Assembly (NCBI GenBank): GCA_000974665.1
Contig: BBSY01000004.1
Location: 1 to 64,000 of the forward strand
Source: an alpha proteobacterium U9-1i
Lineage (GTDB): Bacteria; Pseudomonadota; Alphaproteobacteria; Caulobacterales; Aquidulcibacteraceae
Reading direction: 5' to 3'
DNA length: 64,000 bases
The position numbers and the translations under genes are program-made. The notes beneath the pieces are model-generated. The model had not been told where the DNA came from, did no database searches, and was given only the letters and a program-made list of their open reading frames with translations. Shown piece by piece: positions 16,751 to 25,009 of the stretch (its first letter is position 1; each line of letters opens with the position of its first letter).

Positions 16751-19700
16751 TCACGTTCCGGCTTGCGCGGTTGGACGTGACGGCGTCGCAGGCGCCGCCG
16801 CACTGGGCGCCGGTGTTGCAGGCGTGGGCGCGGGAGCTGGCGCCGCGGGCGCGCCCGCTGGTCCGCCCTGCGCAGTGTCCGCAGCCGCCGCTTCCGCCGT
16901 CATGCGCGTGCGGATGCGCGACATGAAGCGATCGAGCAGATCGGTTCGCGCCACCACGCGCGCGACATCGCGGATCGCCGCGCCTTCGGCGTGAACGCCC
17001 GATGCTACAACCTCAAACGCGTCGGCTTCATCCGTATTCGCCATGTCGCCCGCGAACTCGCGGTAAAGCGCACGCACGCCGTCGTCATTGCCCGCCAACG
17101 TCAAAGCGATACCGGTTCGCAGCACGGCTTGGCGCCCGCCTGCGTCCAACGGCGTACCGCGGCTGCGCATCGCCGTTAGGCTGCGCAATTCCACCGCCGC
17201 GCGCTCCCAATCGCGCGCCCGCCACGCCGCTTCTGCCCGCACACGTTGCGCATCTTCGCCGCGATCGCGCTCAACCAGCTCAACGGCGTGATCGAGACGC
17301 CCTAGGCCCAATAGCGCGCGTGCTTCAAGAATGCGGCGCTCCGCCAAGAGCGAGGTCGGCAAGTTCGGCTGACGGGTTGAATTGATTGCGACAAGCGCGC
17401 GGTCAGGCGCGTTGTCCATCAAATAGATCGCCGCGAGATCAGCCGCCACCTGCGCGCGGCCCAAGCCTTCGAGCCGCTCATCCACCTGGTGCTGCAGCAG
17501 CTGCGCTGCTTGCTCCAACAGATCGACATGCACCAAGCGCCCAGAGAGCAGGCGCACGATGCGATCCCCATTGGGGCCAACCGGCGTGAGATCGGAGAAT
17601 TCATAGAACAGACCAAGCGCCTGAATCGGCTCAAGCTGGTCGGCCTCGCCATCGAGGAACAGGCGTTCGAACAATGTCGACATATCCGCACGCAAACGCC
17701 GCGCCGCCGGCTCGTTTGGATAGCGTTCGGCAACCGTGCGCATCGTCGCCAACGCTTCGCGCCAACGGCCAAGCTCCGAATAGGTCTCGCCAAGCAATCC
17801 AACGGTGACGAGTTCAACGTCATCGCCACGCCAGCGGAACCGCAGCGCTTCCAGCGGCTCGACAGCATCGATCGGACGCATCACGCCGGTCGAACGGCGC
17901 ACACGAACCGCTTCAAGCGACGCGCGCACCGCGACTTCCTCGTCGCGCGTTCGTGAAAGCTCGTCGAACATCGACAGCGCGCGTTCATTGTCGTTGCGCG
18001 CCGCGACCACACGCGCTTGAACCAAGCGCGCGTGCAGGCGTTGCGACTGATCCGTCGCCTGCCCCATGGCCTCGGCCGCCGCGGATTCCGCCGCCGCGAG
18101 ATCGTTCAGCTCCAGCGCCGCATTGGCGCGAGCCAATTGGAAGCGCGCGCGCCAGCCGGGCGGATGCTGCTCCAGCGCGCCCACGCCGCGCTCAAGTTCG
18201 CGCCGGGCCTCTTCCCATTCATGCTTCAGTGACGCCGCATAGCCGCGCCACAAGGCCGCCGACGGGTCCGAACGCAAGGCCGACGAATTGAGATCGTTAA
18301 GCGCTTCTGCGGTGCGCCCCATCATCACATTGGCCGCGCCGCGCAACATGCGAAATTCTGGATCGAGCTCCACCAACTCGCCCTGATTGATGGCGACGAC
18401 GCGCAGCGCGCCCAAAGCTTCCGGCGCAAATTCGTTTTGAAGAAGGTAGCGCGCCAGAGCCATCCGCGCGGTGACGGATGCGCCTTCGCGCGTGCCTTCT
18501 TCCGCCGCACGGCGTGTCAGATCGTCGATGCGCGCGCGCACCTCGGCAAGATTTGCCGGCGTCACAGTGGCGGCAGCTGGCGCGTCGCCATCCGGGTGCA
18601 GCAATGCCGCTTCAAGCGCCGCGGCGTTGCCTTGCGCGGAAGCAACTGCCGGCGCTGTGGCCGGCGCGCTGGCGATCAGGCCTTGGCCGCGCGTGATGGC
18701 GAGGCGCCCATTCTCGAACGAGATCGTCAAATCATCGGCGCGCGGCTCAATCACCGCACCGTGCGCAGCAGGCAGCAATGCTGCTTCCATCGTCGCTCGG
18801 CGAACGCCGACGCCTTTCGCGGGGCCGCCGATCAACGCTACCGCGATGCGATCGCCAATCTCAGGATCGCGAATCCAGCGCACGACGCCCTCTCGGCCGA
18901 AATTCGCGGCCAAGCGGCCACGTCCATCCGTGCCCGCTTCGCGCGTCACCGCAGCCGGCTCGCCCGCTTGCGCACGCGCGCCGAGCGTGAAAACCCACGC
19001 ATTGTCGCGCGCTTCTGCTGTCACCATCACGTCCGGCGGCGCAGGGATGCGTAAGCCGATGACGCCTTCGCCGCGCACGACCTCGACGTCTTGGTGACGC
19101 CGGCCCGCACGCGCGACGCCATTCAGATTAATCTGCCCAGCCGCGTCGAACAGCAGCCACACCGATTCACCGCGCCGGAACGCCGCCGCGCGTGCGGGCG
19201 CCGGCCAATTCACTGTAACGCGCGTGCTGCTCGCTTCCTCGACAAGCTGCACGCTGGCCGTACCCGTCACCGGCGGCCGCGCCGGCGCCGGCGCCTGAGC
19301 GCCATTGGCGTTGGTGACAGTCGCGCTCTCTTCAGGCGGCAGCAAATCGATGATGACGCGGTCGCCATCGGTGAAATTGCGCTGTCGCACACCCGCATCA
19401 AGTACAAGCGCGACACGCACCGGTTGGCCCGGCGCACTTAGGCGACGCACCTCGCGCACGAGACGCGGAACGTCCGCGCGCAATTCGGCAATGTCGAGAT
19501 CGGCGGCGCGCGAAAAGCGCAATTCCAAGCGGTTGCCCTGCATCGCCGGCGTCACCGTCGTCGGCCCTTGAAAGCGAAACGCAAGGCGCGTGTATTCCGG
19601 CTGCTCGCCCACCGTCACGGTCGCCGTGGGCGCCGGCGCCATGCGCGGCGGCGGAGGTGGCGCGGGCGGCGGCGGCGGCGGTGGAGGTGGAGGTGGCGGC

Positions 19701-19990
19701 GCCGCTGGAGGCGGCGGAGGCGGTGGCGGCGGAGGTGGCGCTGGCGGCGCGGCGGCGACAGACAATGTCTGCGGCAACGGGCCGGCGGGGCCGCTCTCGG
19801 TCACCGGCGCCGCAAGCGGGGGAATGGTCACTTCCGCGCGATCGCCAGCGCCGGCGCTTGTCGGTCGCGGCGCGTCATCGCTCTGCGTTTGCGGCGGCGG
19901 CGTCAGCACGACTGGGTCGGCCGACGTCGCCGTCGGCGCGGCAATGAGTGCCGCGGCCGCGATCGCAAACGGGGAGCGCTTCTTGCTCAT
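16751..19990 (-). CDS. Large TPR protein with poly-proline linker, last gene of the fliL-fliM-motE operon
   Basis: The product has 1079 residues from MSKKRSPFAIAAAALIAAP (signal peptide ending near TSADP). Residues about 60-130 are almost pure proline/alanine with several runs of 10-12 Pro. An AMIN-like beta domain follows near 135-235 (YTRLAFRFQG through VIIDLLPPEE). From about residue 480 to 1020 the chain is helical repeats of TPR type, for example LAAIYLMDNAPDRALVAI. The C-terminus is again Ala/Pro-rich. It begins 5 bp after motE, so it belongs to the flagellar operon. I infer a periplasmic scaffold spanning peptidoglycan near the motor; no named family was recognised. Confidence 0.8.
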   Translation of the reverse strand: MSKKRSPFAIAAAALIAAPTATSADPVVLTPPPQTQSDDAPRPTSAGAGDRAEVTIPPLAAPVTESGPAGPLPQTLSVAAAPPAPPPPPPPPPPPAAPPPPPPPPPPPPAPPPPPRMAPAPTATVTVGEQPEYTRLAFRFQGPTTVTPAMQGNRLELRFSRAADLDIAELRADVPRLVREVRRLSAPGQPVRVALVLDAGVRQRNFTDGDRVIIDLLPPEESATVTNANGAQAPAPARPPVTGTASVQLVEEASSTRVTVNWPAPARAAAFRRGESVWLLFDAAGQINLNGVARAGRRHQDVEVVRGEGVIGLRIPAPPDVMVTAEARDNAWVFTLGARAQAGEPAAVTREAGTDGRGRLAANFGREGVVRWIRDPEIGDRIAVALIGGPAKGVGVRRATMEAALLPAAHGAVIEPRADDLTISFENGRLAITRGQGLIASAPATAPAVASAQGNAAALEAALLHPDGDAPAAATVTPANLAEVRARIDDLTRRAAEEGTREGASVTARMALARYLLQNEFAPEALGALRVVAINQGELVELDPEFRMLRGAANVMMGRTAEALNDLNSSALRSDPSAALWRGYAASLKHEWEEARRELERGVGALEQHPPGWRARFQLARANAALELNDLAAAESAAAEAMGQATDQSQRLHARLVQARVVAARNDNERALSMFDELSRTRDEEVAVRASLEAVRVRRSTGVMRPIDAVEPLEALRFRWRGDDVELVTVGLLGETYSELGRWREALATMRTVAERYPNEPAARRLRADMSTLFERLFLDGEADQLEPIQALGLFYEFSDLTPVGPNGDRIVRLLSGRLVHVDLLEQAAQLLQHQVDERLEGLGRAQVAADLAAIYLMDNAPDRALVAINSTRQPNLPTSLLAERRILEARALLGLGRLDHAVELVERDRGEDAQRVRAEAAWRARDWERAAVELRSLTAMRSRGTPLDAGGRQAVLRTGIALTLAGNDDGVRALYREFAGDMANTDEADAFEVVASGVHAEGAAIRDVARVVARTDLLDRFMSRIRTRMTAEAAAADTAQGGPAGAPAAPAPAPTPATPAPSAAAPATPSRPTAQAGT

Positions 19991-19994
19991 CGCC

Positions 19995-20699
19995 TCAGGG
20001 CGTCGCGCCGCGGGCGCGCTGCAGCAGATCCTGCCCGTCCGCGGGCGGGCGTGAGCGTTCAGCAAGCATGGTGGTCAGACGTCGCGCGCGATCCGGGCTC
20101 ATGCGCCCCATCACTTCCGCGAGGTTGGCTTGACGCATGCGGCTCGCCACCTGCACCAGAACATCGTCGTCGAGACCATCGAACACGGTCGCCGCGTCTT
20201 TCGCACGCATGCGCTGATACACGTCAACGAGGCTTGTGAGGCGCTGCTCTTGCGCCTCGTCCAGCTGCCCCAGCAATTGCTGCACGGTGCTTTCCAGCCG
20301 GCGCAGTTCCACGAGGCGTTCATCCAAACGCTGCTGCGCCGCGTTCATCAGCGCATCTTCGGTTTCAAGCGTCGTCGCGCGCTGATCGAGCACCGCTCGG
20401 CGCGCGCCGAGCGCCTGCAGCACCTGCACCTCGTCCTGGCTCAAGCCCGCCATCTCGGCAAAGCTCGGCGCCGCGCATTGTGCATTCGCAGCCGGCGCCG
20501 CTGCATCGGCCCCTTCTGCGTGCGCCTCGGCGGGCGCCGCATGTTCAGCGCTCGGCGCGTTTTCGGCAACGCCTTCGGCCACCGCGACCGCCTTCAATCC
20601 CAACACGGCGACAAGAGTCGCCATCGCCGCCGGAATCAAGCGAACGCCGGATTGCACCTGCGCCTTGCGCGGTTTGCTGGCGAACAAATTCGCCAGCAT
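19995..20699 (-). CDS. motE: MotE-like flagellar motor chaperone (MgtE-N-like domain)
   Basis: A 234-residue protein with an N-terminal membrane or signal segment (SGVRLIPAAMATLVAVLGLK), an Ala/Glu-rich linker, a coiled coil around residues 100-155, and a C-terminal MgtE-N-like module. That module includes YQRMRAKDAATVFDGLDDDV and VMGRMSPDRARRL. This arrangement is that of COG3334/MotE, a periplasmic protein of alphaproteobacteria that assists motor proteins such as MotC. It overlaps the DUF6468 gene by one base and precedes the large TPR gene by 5 bp, so all are likely one transcript. Confidence 0.8.
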   Translation of the reverse strand: MLANLFASKPRKAQVQSGVRLIPAAMATLVAVLGLKAVAVAEGVAENAPSAEHAAPAEAHAEGADAAAPAANAQCAAPSFAEMAGLSQDEVQVLQALGARRAVLDQRATTLETEDALMNAAQQRLDERLVELRRLESTVQQLLGQLDEAQEQRLTSLVDVYQRMRAKDAATVFDGLDDDVLVQVASRMRQANLAEVMGRMSPDRARRLTTMLAERSRPPADGQDLLQRARGATP

Positions 20700-21013
20700 C
20701 AGATGCGCCTCGCATTGACATCCGCAGTTGACCGCACGCGCCCAGCGCCGAGCCCCAAGCGATCGGCTGTCGCGCGCGCATCATTGATGCGCGCTTGCAG
20801 ATCGCGCCCCGCTTCCATCGCCGTCGCGCGCAGCGAGCGCACGGCCGTTTCCGCTTGTGCTGTGGCCTCAGCGAGTTCAATGGCCGCTTGGCGTACGCCG
20901 TCTTGGCCGGTGCGCAACGCCGTCAATTTCTTGTCCAGCTGCCAGAAAAAGAACAGGCAAGCCGCCAGCATCAGGGCCAGCAATCCTTCAAGCGTCAATG
21001 CGAGCGGGCTCAT
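20699..21013 (-). CDS. DUF6468 flagellar-cluster membrane protein
   Basis: A 104-residue protein with one N-terminal transmembrane segment (LTLEGLLALMLAACLFFFWQ) and a soluble coiled-coil-forming tail (residues 30-95). Proteins of this form sit between fliM and motE in Caulobacter-type genomes. It overlaps fliM by 4 bp and motE by one base, the tight spacing of a translationally coupled operon. Biochemical role is unknown; a structural or regulatory role near the switch or stator is inferred from position only. Confidence 0.75.
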   Translation of the reverse strand: MSPLALTLEGLLALMLAACLFFFWQLDKKLTALRTGQDGVRQAAIELAEATAQAETAVRSLRATAMEAGRDLQARINDARATADRLGLGAGRVRSTADVNARRI

Positions 21014-22068
21014 GTGCCGCCTCCTGTTTTCATGATGGCGTGTTGATGGGCGACGGCGATCGGCCGCTCGACGCGTACCGCAAGCGCATGGCCAATGCGG
21101 CCGACGCGCCCTTCCGACAGTTCAAGCGCACCGCTCTTCAGGATCACCGGCCCGTCGACGACCGCGTCGAGCATCAGCGTATCGCCGACCTTGAGATCAA
21201 GCATGCGCCCCAGTGGCGCTTTGATCTCATCGAGCACCGCGCGCACTTCGAGCTTGGTATTCCAGAGTTCGCCCGCGAGGTGGCCTTCCCAAATATTGTC
21301 GCGGCCAAACTTCTCACCCATGAATTGCTGCAGCAGCATCTTCCGAATGGGCTCAAGCGTCGCGTATGGCAGCAGCAATTCCAGCTTGCCGCCGCGATCT
21401 TCCATGTCGATACGCAGCTTCACGACGATGGCCGCGTTTGGCGGCCGCGCGATGGCGGCGAAGCGCGGGTTCGTCTCGATGCGGTCGAGCGAGAAATCCA
21501 CTTCCGTCAGCGGCGCAAACGCTTGGCGTGCGTCCGCAAGCACAACTTCGATCATGCGCGTGACCAGCATGCGTTCGATCGTGGTGTAGGGCCGGCCTTC
21601 AACCCGCGTGGACACCGCCCCGCGCCGACCGCCGAGCAGCACGTCCACAACGGAATAGATCAAACTCGAATCCACCGTCGCCAGACCGAAATTGTCGAGC
21701 TGTTCGGCGCGGAACACGGCGATGATCGCCGGCAGCGGGATCGAGTTCAAATAATCGCCGAAGCGGATTGAGGTGATCTGATCGAGGCTGACTTCGACAT
21801 TGTCCGACGTAAAGTTACGCAAGCTCGTCGTCATCAAACGCACGAGGCGGTCGAACACGATCTCGAGCATCGGCAGACGCTCGTAGGACACCAGCGCCGA
21901 ATTGATGATCGCGCGCACGCCCGTGCGCCCGCCCGCATCCTCCTCGCCCATGCCGAAGCCGAGCAGGCTATCGATCTCGTCTTGATTGAGGATGCGCTCA
22001 GCACCGGCGTCGGCGCCTTCGCCTGCGCTCCATTCTTCCTGCGGTGCGGCTTCGGCGGCGTCAGCCAT
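21010..22068 (-). CDS. fliM: Flagellar motor switch protein FliM
   Basis: FliM is the middle ring protein of the C-ring that binds phospho-CheY and sets rotation direction. The 352-residue sequence has the N-terminal LNQDEIDSLLGFG near residue 27, where CheY binds. The FliM core follows (VRLMTTSLRNFTSDNVEV, SIPLPAIIAVFRAEQLDNFG, VDVLLGGRRG near 155). The C-terminal SpoA domain includes LKVGDTLMLD near 295. It starts on the base after the fliL stop. FliG and FliN are not in this window. Confidence 0.95.
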   Translation of the reverse strand: MADAAEAAPQEEWSAGEGADAGAERILNQDEIDSLLGFGMGEEDAGGRTGVRAIINSALVSYERLPMLEIVFDRLVRLMTTSLRNFTSDNVEVSLDQITSIRFGDYLNSIPLPAIIAVFRAEQLDNFGLATVDSSLIYSVVDVLLGGRRGAVSTRVEGRPYTTIERMLVTRMIEVVLADARQAFAPLTEVDFSLDRIETNPRFAAIARPPNAAIVVKLRIDMEDRGGKLELLLPYATLEPIRKMLLQQFMGEKFGRDNIWEGHLAGELWNTKLEVRAVLDEIKAPLGRMLDLKVGDTLMLDAVVDGPVILKSGALELSEGRVGRIGHALAVRVERPIAVAHQHAIMKTGGGT

Positions 22069-22740
22069 CTATTGCACCAGCATTTCTTCGATCAGCACGG
22101 CGTTGATCTGCTGTGGCGCAAGCACAAGGTTCACGCGCCGCAGCAATTCCAGCCGCAAGCGATAGGCGCCGGCCGAGCCGGACAAATCGTCGGTGCGCAA
22201 TTCGCGTAGGAAACCGTTGAACTGGTCGGTCACACGCGGCACCTGCTCGCCAAGCGCCGTCACCACCGCTTCGTCCGGCGCTTCAATGGTGAGCTTCAGC
22301 TTCAGATAAGCCGGGCGCCCGTCCGCCGCGGTGATGTTCACCAACATTTCCGGCAGCTCGACGAACACTACGCCTTCGCCATAGGTGATCATCGTGCCAT
22401 TGGGGCCGGGCACGGCTTCGCCCGCCGCTTCCTCGCCGTGGCCTCCGCCGCCTTTGGCTTTGCCGTGGCCGCCGCCCGCATCAGCTTCGGCGTGTTGTTC
22501 GGCGCCGCCGCCTTTGAACAGCAGCATGTAAGCCGCGCCGCCACCCGCGCCGAGCACGAGGATCGCCGGCAGCACGATGAAGAGGATGAGGTTCTTGCCG
22601 GAGAGCTTTTTCTTCTTCGGCGCACCTTCGCCTTCCGCGCCTTCGCCGCCCTCTGCGCCTTCCGGCGCGGACGTGGCTTCGGCGTCAGCCTCGGGCGCAT
22701 CGCCCTTCTTCTTTTTCTCTTTCTTCGGTTTTCCGGCCAT
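22069..22740 (-). CDS. fliL: Flagellar basal body-associated protein FliL
   Basis: FliL rings the stator and raises motor torque. The 223-residue protein has a charged cytosolic N-terminus (MAGKPKKEKKKKG, then an Ala/Glu/Gly stretch). One transmembrane helix follows near residue 52-72 (NLILFIVLPAILVLGAGGGA), then a Gly/His-rich linker and the periplasmic stomatin-like domain (VFVELPEMLVNITAADGRPA onward). A good AAGGAGG lies unusually far from the ATG (about 25 bases); no in-frame alternative start is closer to it. A CtrA-like box is present 38-52 bp upstream. It is first in the fliL-fliM-DUF6468-motE-TPR operon. Confidence 0.93.
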   Translation of the reverse strand: MAGKPKKEKKKKGDAPEADAEATSAPEGAEGGEGAEGEGAPKKKKLSGKNLILFIVLPAILVLGAGGGAAYMLLFKGGGAEQHAEADAGGGHGKAKGGGGHGEEAAGEAVPGPNGTMITYGEGVVFVELPEMLVNITAADGRPAYLKLKLTIEAPDEAVVTALGEQVPRVTDQFNGFLRELRTDDLSGSAGAYRLRLELLRRVNLVLAPQQINAVLIEEMLVQ

Positions 22741-22777
22741 GACGGAATCGCAGTCCTTTTGTTCTCCTCCTTGGTGC

Positions 22778-22792
22778 TCAAGTGTTGGTTAA
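22778..22792 (-). promoter_or_regulatory. CtrA-like box upstream of fliL
   Basis: On the minus strand the sequence is TTAACCAACACTTGA, i.e. TTAA-N7-TTGA, one mismatch from the CtrA consensus TTAA-N7-TTAA. It is 38-52 bp before the fliL start. In Caulobacter, CtrA controls class II flagellar operons, so a similar role is plausible here. Confidence 0.5.
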
Positions 22793-22900
22793 GGATTGGT
22801 AGCGAGGTCGGCAAAGTTTGCCGGCGCCAGGCGCGAACTGCCGCCCTTCGTTCACCATATCGAGCGGCCAGATTCCTTGGAAACACTGCGATTAACCATG

Positions 22901-22916
22901 TGGCCCGACCCTTGCT
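22901..22916 (+). promoter_or_regulatory. Sigma-54 type promoter for flgF-flgG-flgA-flgH
   Basis: TGGCCCGACCCTTGCT matches the RpoN -24/-12 consensus TGGCACG-N4-TTGCW with a single mismatch in the -24 box, and has the obligatory GG-N10-GC spacing. The predicted transcript start is about 22927, only two bases before the flgF ATG, so the message would be nearly leaderless. There is no Shine-Dalgarno sequence before this ATG. RpoN control of rod and hook genes is established in Caulobacter. Confidence 0.75.
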
Positions 22917-22928
22917 TGGGTTAACGCG

Positions 22929-23663
22929 ATGGATAATTCACTGCTCCTCGCCATGCAGGCCCAGCGCGTCCTTCAAAGACGCATGGACGTCGCCGCCAAC
23001 AATCTGGCGAACGTCGCGACCACCGGCTTCAAAGCCGACGCGTTGGTGCTTGAGCTGGACGATTCCACCGCCGCGCACGCCGACGCCGATCCGTCGGACA
23101 TTCGTTTCGTTCGCGATATCGGCTTGATGCGCGACATGCGCCAGGGCGAGATCGCCATGACAGGCAACGCCTTCGACGTCGCCATCGAGGGCCAAGGCTT
23201 CTTCTCGGTGCAAGGCCCGAACGGTCAGCCGCTCTACACACGCGACGGCGCTTTCACGATGACGGGCGCTGGCCAATTGGTCACCACCGATGGCCGCCCC
23301 GTGCTGAACTCCGGCGGCAGCCCGATCGTGTTCGATCCGCAAGGCGAAAGCCCGTCGATCGGCCGTGACGGCTCGATCTCCATCGCCGGCGCCGAAGTCG
23401 GCCGCATCGGCGTCACCAACTTCCAAAATCCGAGCGCACTTCAAAAGGTTGGCGACAACCTCTGGGACGCGCAAGGCCAAGCTCAAGCGCCATTTGAAGG
23501 CGTCGTCGCGCAGGGCGCGCTCGAAGGGTCGAACGTGCGCCCGGTGATCGAACTCACCCGCCTCATTGAAATTTCGCGAGCGTATCAATCCGCAGCCAAA
23601 ATCGTTTCCGGCGCCGACGAGCTTCGTCAGCGCGCCGTCGAACGCCTTGGCCGCGCGGCTTAA
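22929..23663 (+). CDS. flgF: Flagellar basal-body rod protein FlgF
   Basis: FlgF is a proximal rod subunit. The 244-residue protein opens MDNSLLLAMQAQRVLQRRMD followed by VAANNLANVATTGFKAD, the conserved rod-protein N-terminus. The FlgG-like central domain includes AIEGQGFFSV and YTRDGAFTM. The C-terminus EGSNVRPVIELTRLIEISRA is the helical segment shared by rod and hook proteins. The start at this ATG is fixed by the conserved N-terminus although no ribosome-binding site precedes it. It is first of a four-gene plus-strand operon. Confidence 0.95.
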   Translation: MDNSLLLAMQAQRVLQRRMDVAANNLANVATTGFKADALVLELDDSTAAHADADPSDIRFVRDIGLMRDMRQGEIAMTGNAFDVAIEGQGFFSVQGPNGQPLYTRDGAFTMTGAGQLVTTDGRPVLNSGGSPIVFDPQGESPSIGRDGSISIAGAEVGRIGVTNFQNPSALQKVGDNLWDAQGQAQAPFEGVVAQGALEGSNVRPVIELTRLIEISRAYQSAAKIVSGADELRQRAVERLGRAA

Positions 23664-23681
23664 GATCTAGGAGCAAACATC

Positions 23682-24467
23682 ATGCGCGCCTTGTCCATCG
23701 CCGCCAGCGGCATGCAGGCTCAACAGCTCAACGTCGATGTCATTTCGCACAACATCGCGAACATGAACACGACCGCGTACAAGCGCCAACGCGCCGAATT
23801 CCAGGACATGCTCTACCAGAACATGGAGCGCCCAGGCTCCACGTCCGCCTCCTCCGGCGCGATCCTGCCGCTCGGCATCCAAATCGGTGTCGGCGTGCGC
23901 GCCGACGCGGTAGGCCGCATCAATGAGCAAGGCGGCATCACCGCCACCGAAAACCCGTACGATTTGGCCATTAATGGCGCGGGTTTTCTGCAAATCACGC
24001 TGCCGTCCGGGCAGACCGGCTACACCCGCGCCGGCAACTTTGCCGTGAACGCCGAAGGCCAATTGGTCACCGCCGATGGCTATGCGGTCGAGCCCTCGAT
24101 CACGGTGCCGCAAGAGGCGACTTCGGTTCAGATCACCCGCGACGGCATCGTCGAAGTCATGCTCGCCGACAACACCACGCCGCAGCAGATCGGCCAGATC
24201 GAACTTGCCGCCTTCATCAATCCGTCGGGCCTCGAAGCGATCGGCGATAATCTCTACCTCGAAACACCTGCCTCGGGCTCGCCGAACGTCGCCACACCGG
24301 GCTCGCCCGGCCTTGGCACGCTGATGCAGGGGTACCTCGAAATCAGCAACGTTAACGCGGTGGAAGAGATTTCGTCTCTAATCGTCGCTCAACGCGCTTA
24401 TGAAATGAACGCGCGCGTCATCACAGCCGCAGATGAAATGCTGCAGGCGACGACGCAATTGCGCTGA
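23682..24467 (+). CDS. flgG: Flagellar basal-body rod protein FlgG (distal rod)
   Basis: The 261-residue protein begins MRALSIAASGMQAQQLNVDV then ISHNIANMNTTAYKRQRAEF, typical of FlgG. Central segments are AINGAGFLQITLPSGQTGYT and GNFAVNAEGQLVTADGYAVE. The end is LEISNVNAVEEISSLIVAQR followed by AYEMNARVITAADEMLQ, the canonical distal-rod C-terminus. The full length matches the usual 260-262 residues. It is 18 bp downstream of flgF with an AGGAG-like ribosome site (TAGGAGCAAACATC) before the ATG. Confidence 0.97.
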   Translation: MRALSIAASGMQAQQLNVDVISHNIANMNTTAYKRQRAEFQDMLYQNMERPGSTSASSGAILPLGIQIGVGVRADAVGRINEQGGITATENPYDLAINGAGFLQITLPSGQTGYTRAGNFAVNAEGQLVTADGYAVEPSITVPQEATSVQITRDGIVEVMLADNTTPQQIGQIELAAFINPSGLEAIGDNLYLETPASGSPNVATPGSPGLGTLMQGYLEISNVNAVEEISSLIVAQRAYEMNARVITAADEMLQATTQLR

Positions 24468-24475
24468 GGTGTTTC

Positions 24476-25009
24476 ATGTTGCGTTGGTGCGCGTTCATTG
24501 CCTGTATTTACATGCTGCTCAACGCGGGCCTCGCGAATGCGCAGCCGGTTACGCTGCGGCCGCGCATCGAAGCGTCGGGGCAAGCCGTTACGCTTGGCGA
24601 CATCTTCGACGGCGCCGGCGCTGTTTCCAGTCGCGCCATCGCGCCCGCGCCGCCCGCCGGGCAGATCTCAACGCTCTCGGTGCAATTGCTCGCCGCCGCC
24701 GCGAGCGCCGCCGGCCTTGAATGGACGCCGCCGTCCGGCGTCAGCGAAGTGCGCGTCGTCCGTCCAGGCGGCGCACGCGCGACGCTCCCCGCCGTCAATG
24801 GCGGGCGCAGCTCAAGCGACGCCGCTGTGCGGCGCGGTGAAGCCGTGACTTTGGTTTATGCCGTGCCAGGCATGACGCTCACCATGCGCGCACGCGCGCT
24901 GGAAGATGGCGGCGTCGGCGAAAGCGTGCGGCTGCAAAACATCTCGTCCAATCAAACCATCGATGCGGTCGTCACCGGCCCAGGCGCAGCCCGCGCGGAG
25001 ACACAATGA
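24476..25009 (+). CDS. flgA: Flagellar P-ring assembly chaperone FlgA
   Basis: FlgA is a periplasmic chaperone for the P-ring protein FlgI. The 177-residue product has a signal peptide (LRWCAFIACIYMLLNAGLAN then AQP). It keeps the C-terminal SAF-like region with the conserved VRRGEAVTLVYAVPGMTLT and ESVRLQNISSNQTIDAVVTG. It is shorter than enterobacterial FlgA because part of the N-terminal domain is reduced, as in Caulobacter relatives. It ends in an overlap with the flgH start. Confidence 0.9.
   Translation: MLRWCAFIACIYMLLNAGLANAQPVTLRPRIEASGQAVTLGDIFDGAGAVSSRAIAPAPPAGQISTLSVQLLAAAASAAGLEWTPPSGVSEVRVVRPGGARATLPAVNGGRSSSDAAVRRGEAVTLVYAVPGMTLTMRARALEDGGVGESVRLQNISSNQTIDAVVTGPGAARAETQ

Noticed and set aside
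19568-20239. Plus-strand frame opposite the large TPR and motE genes, with long Arg/Trp or Gly runs
   Set aside because: It is the complement of the poly-proline codons; the minus-strand genes have signal peptides and operon context.
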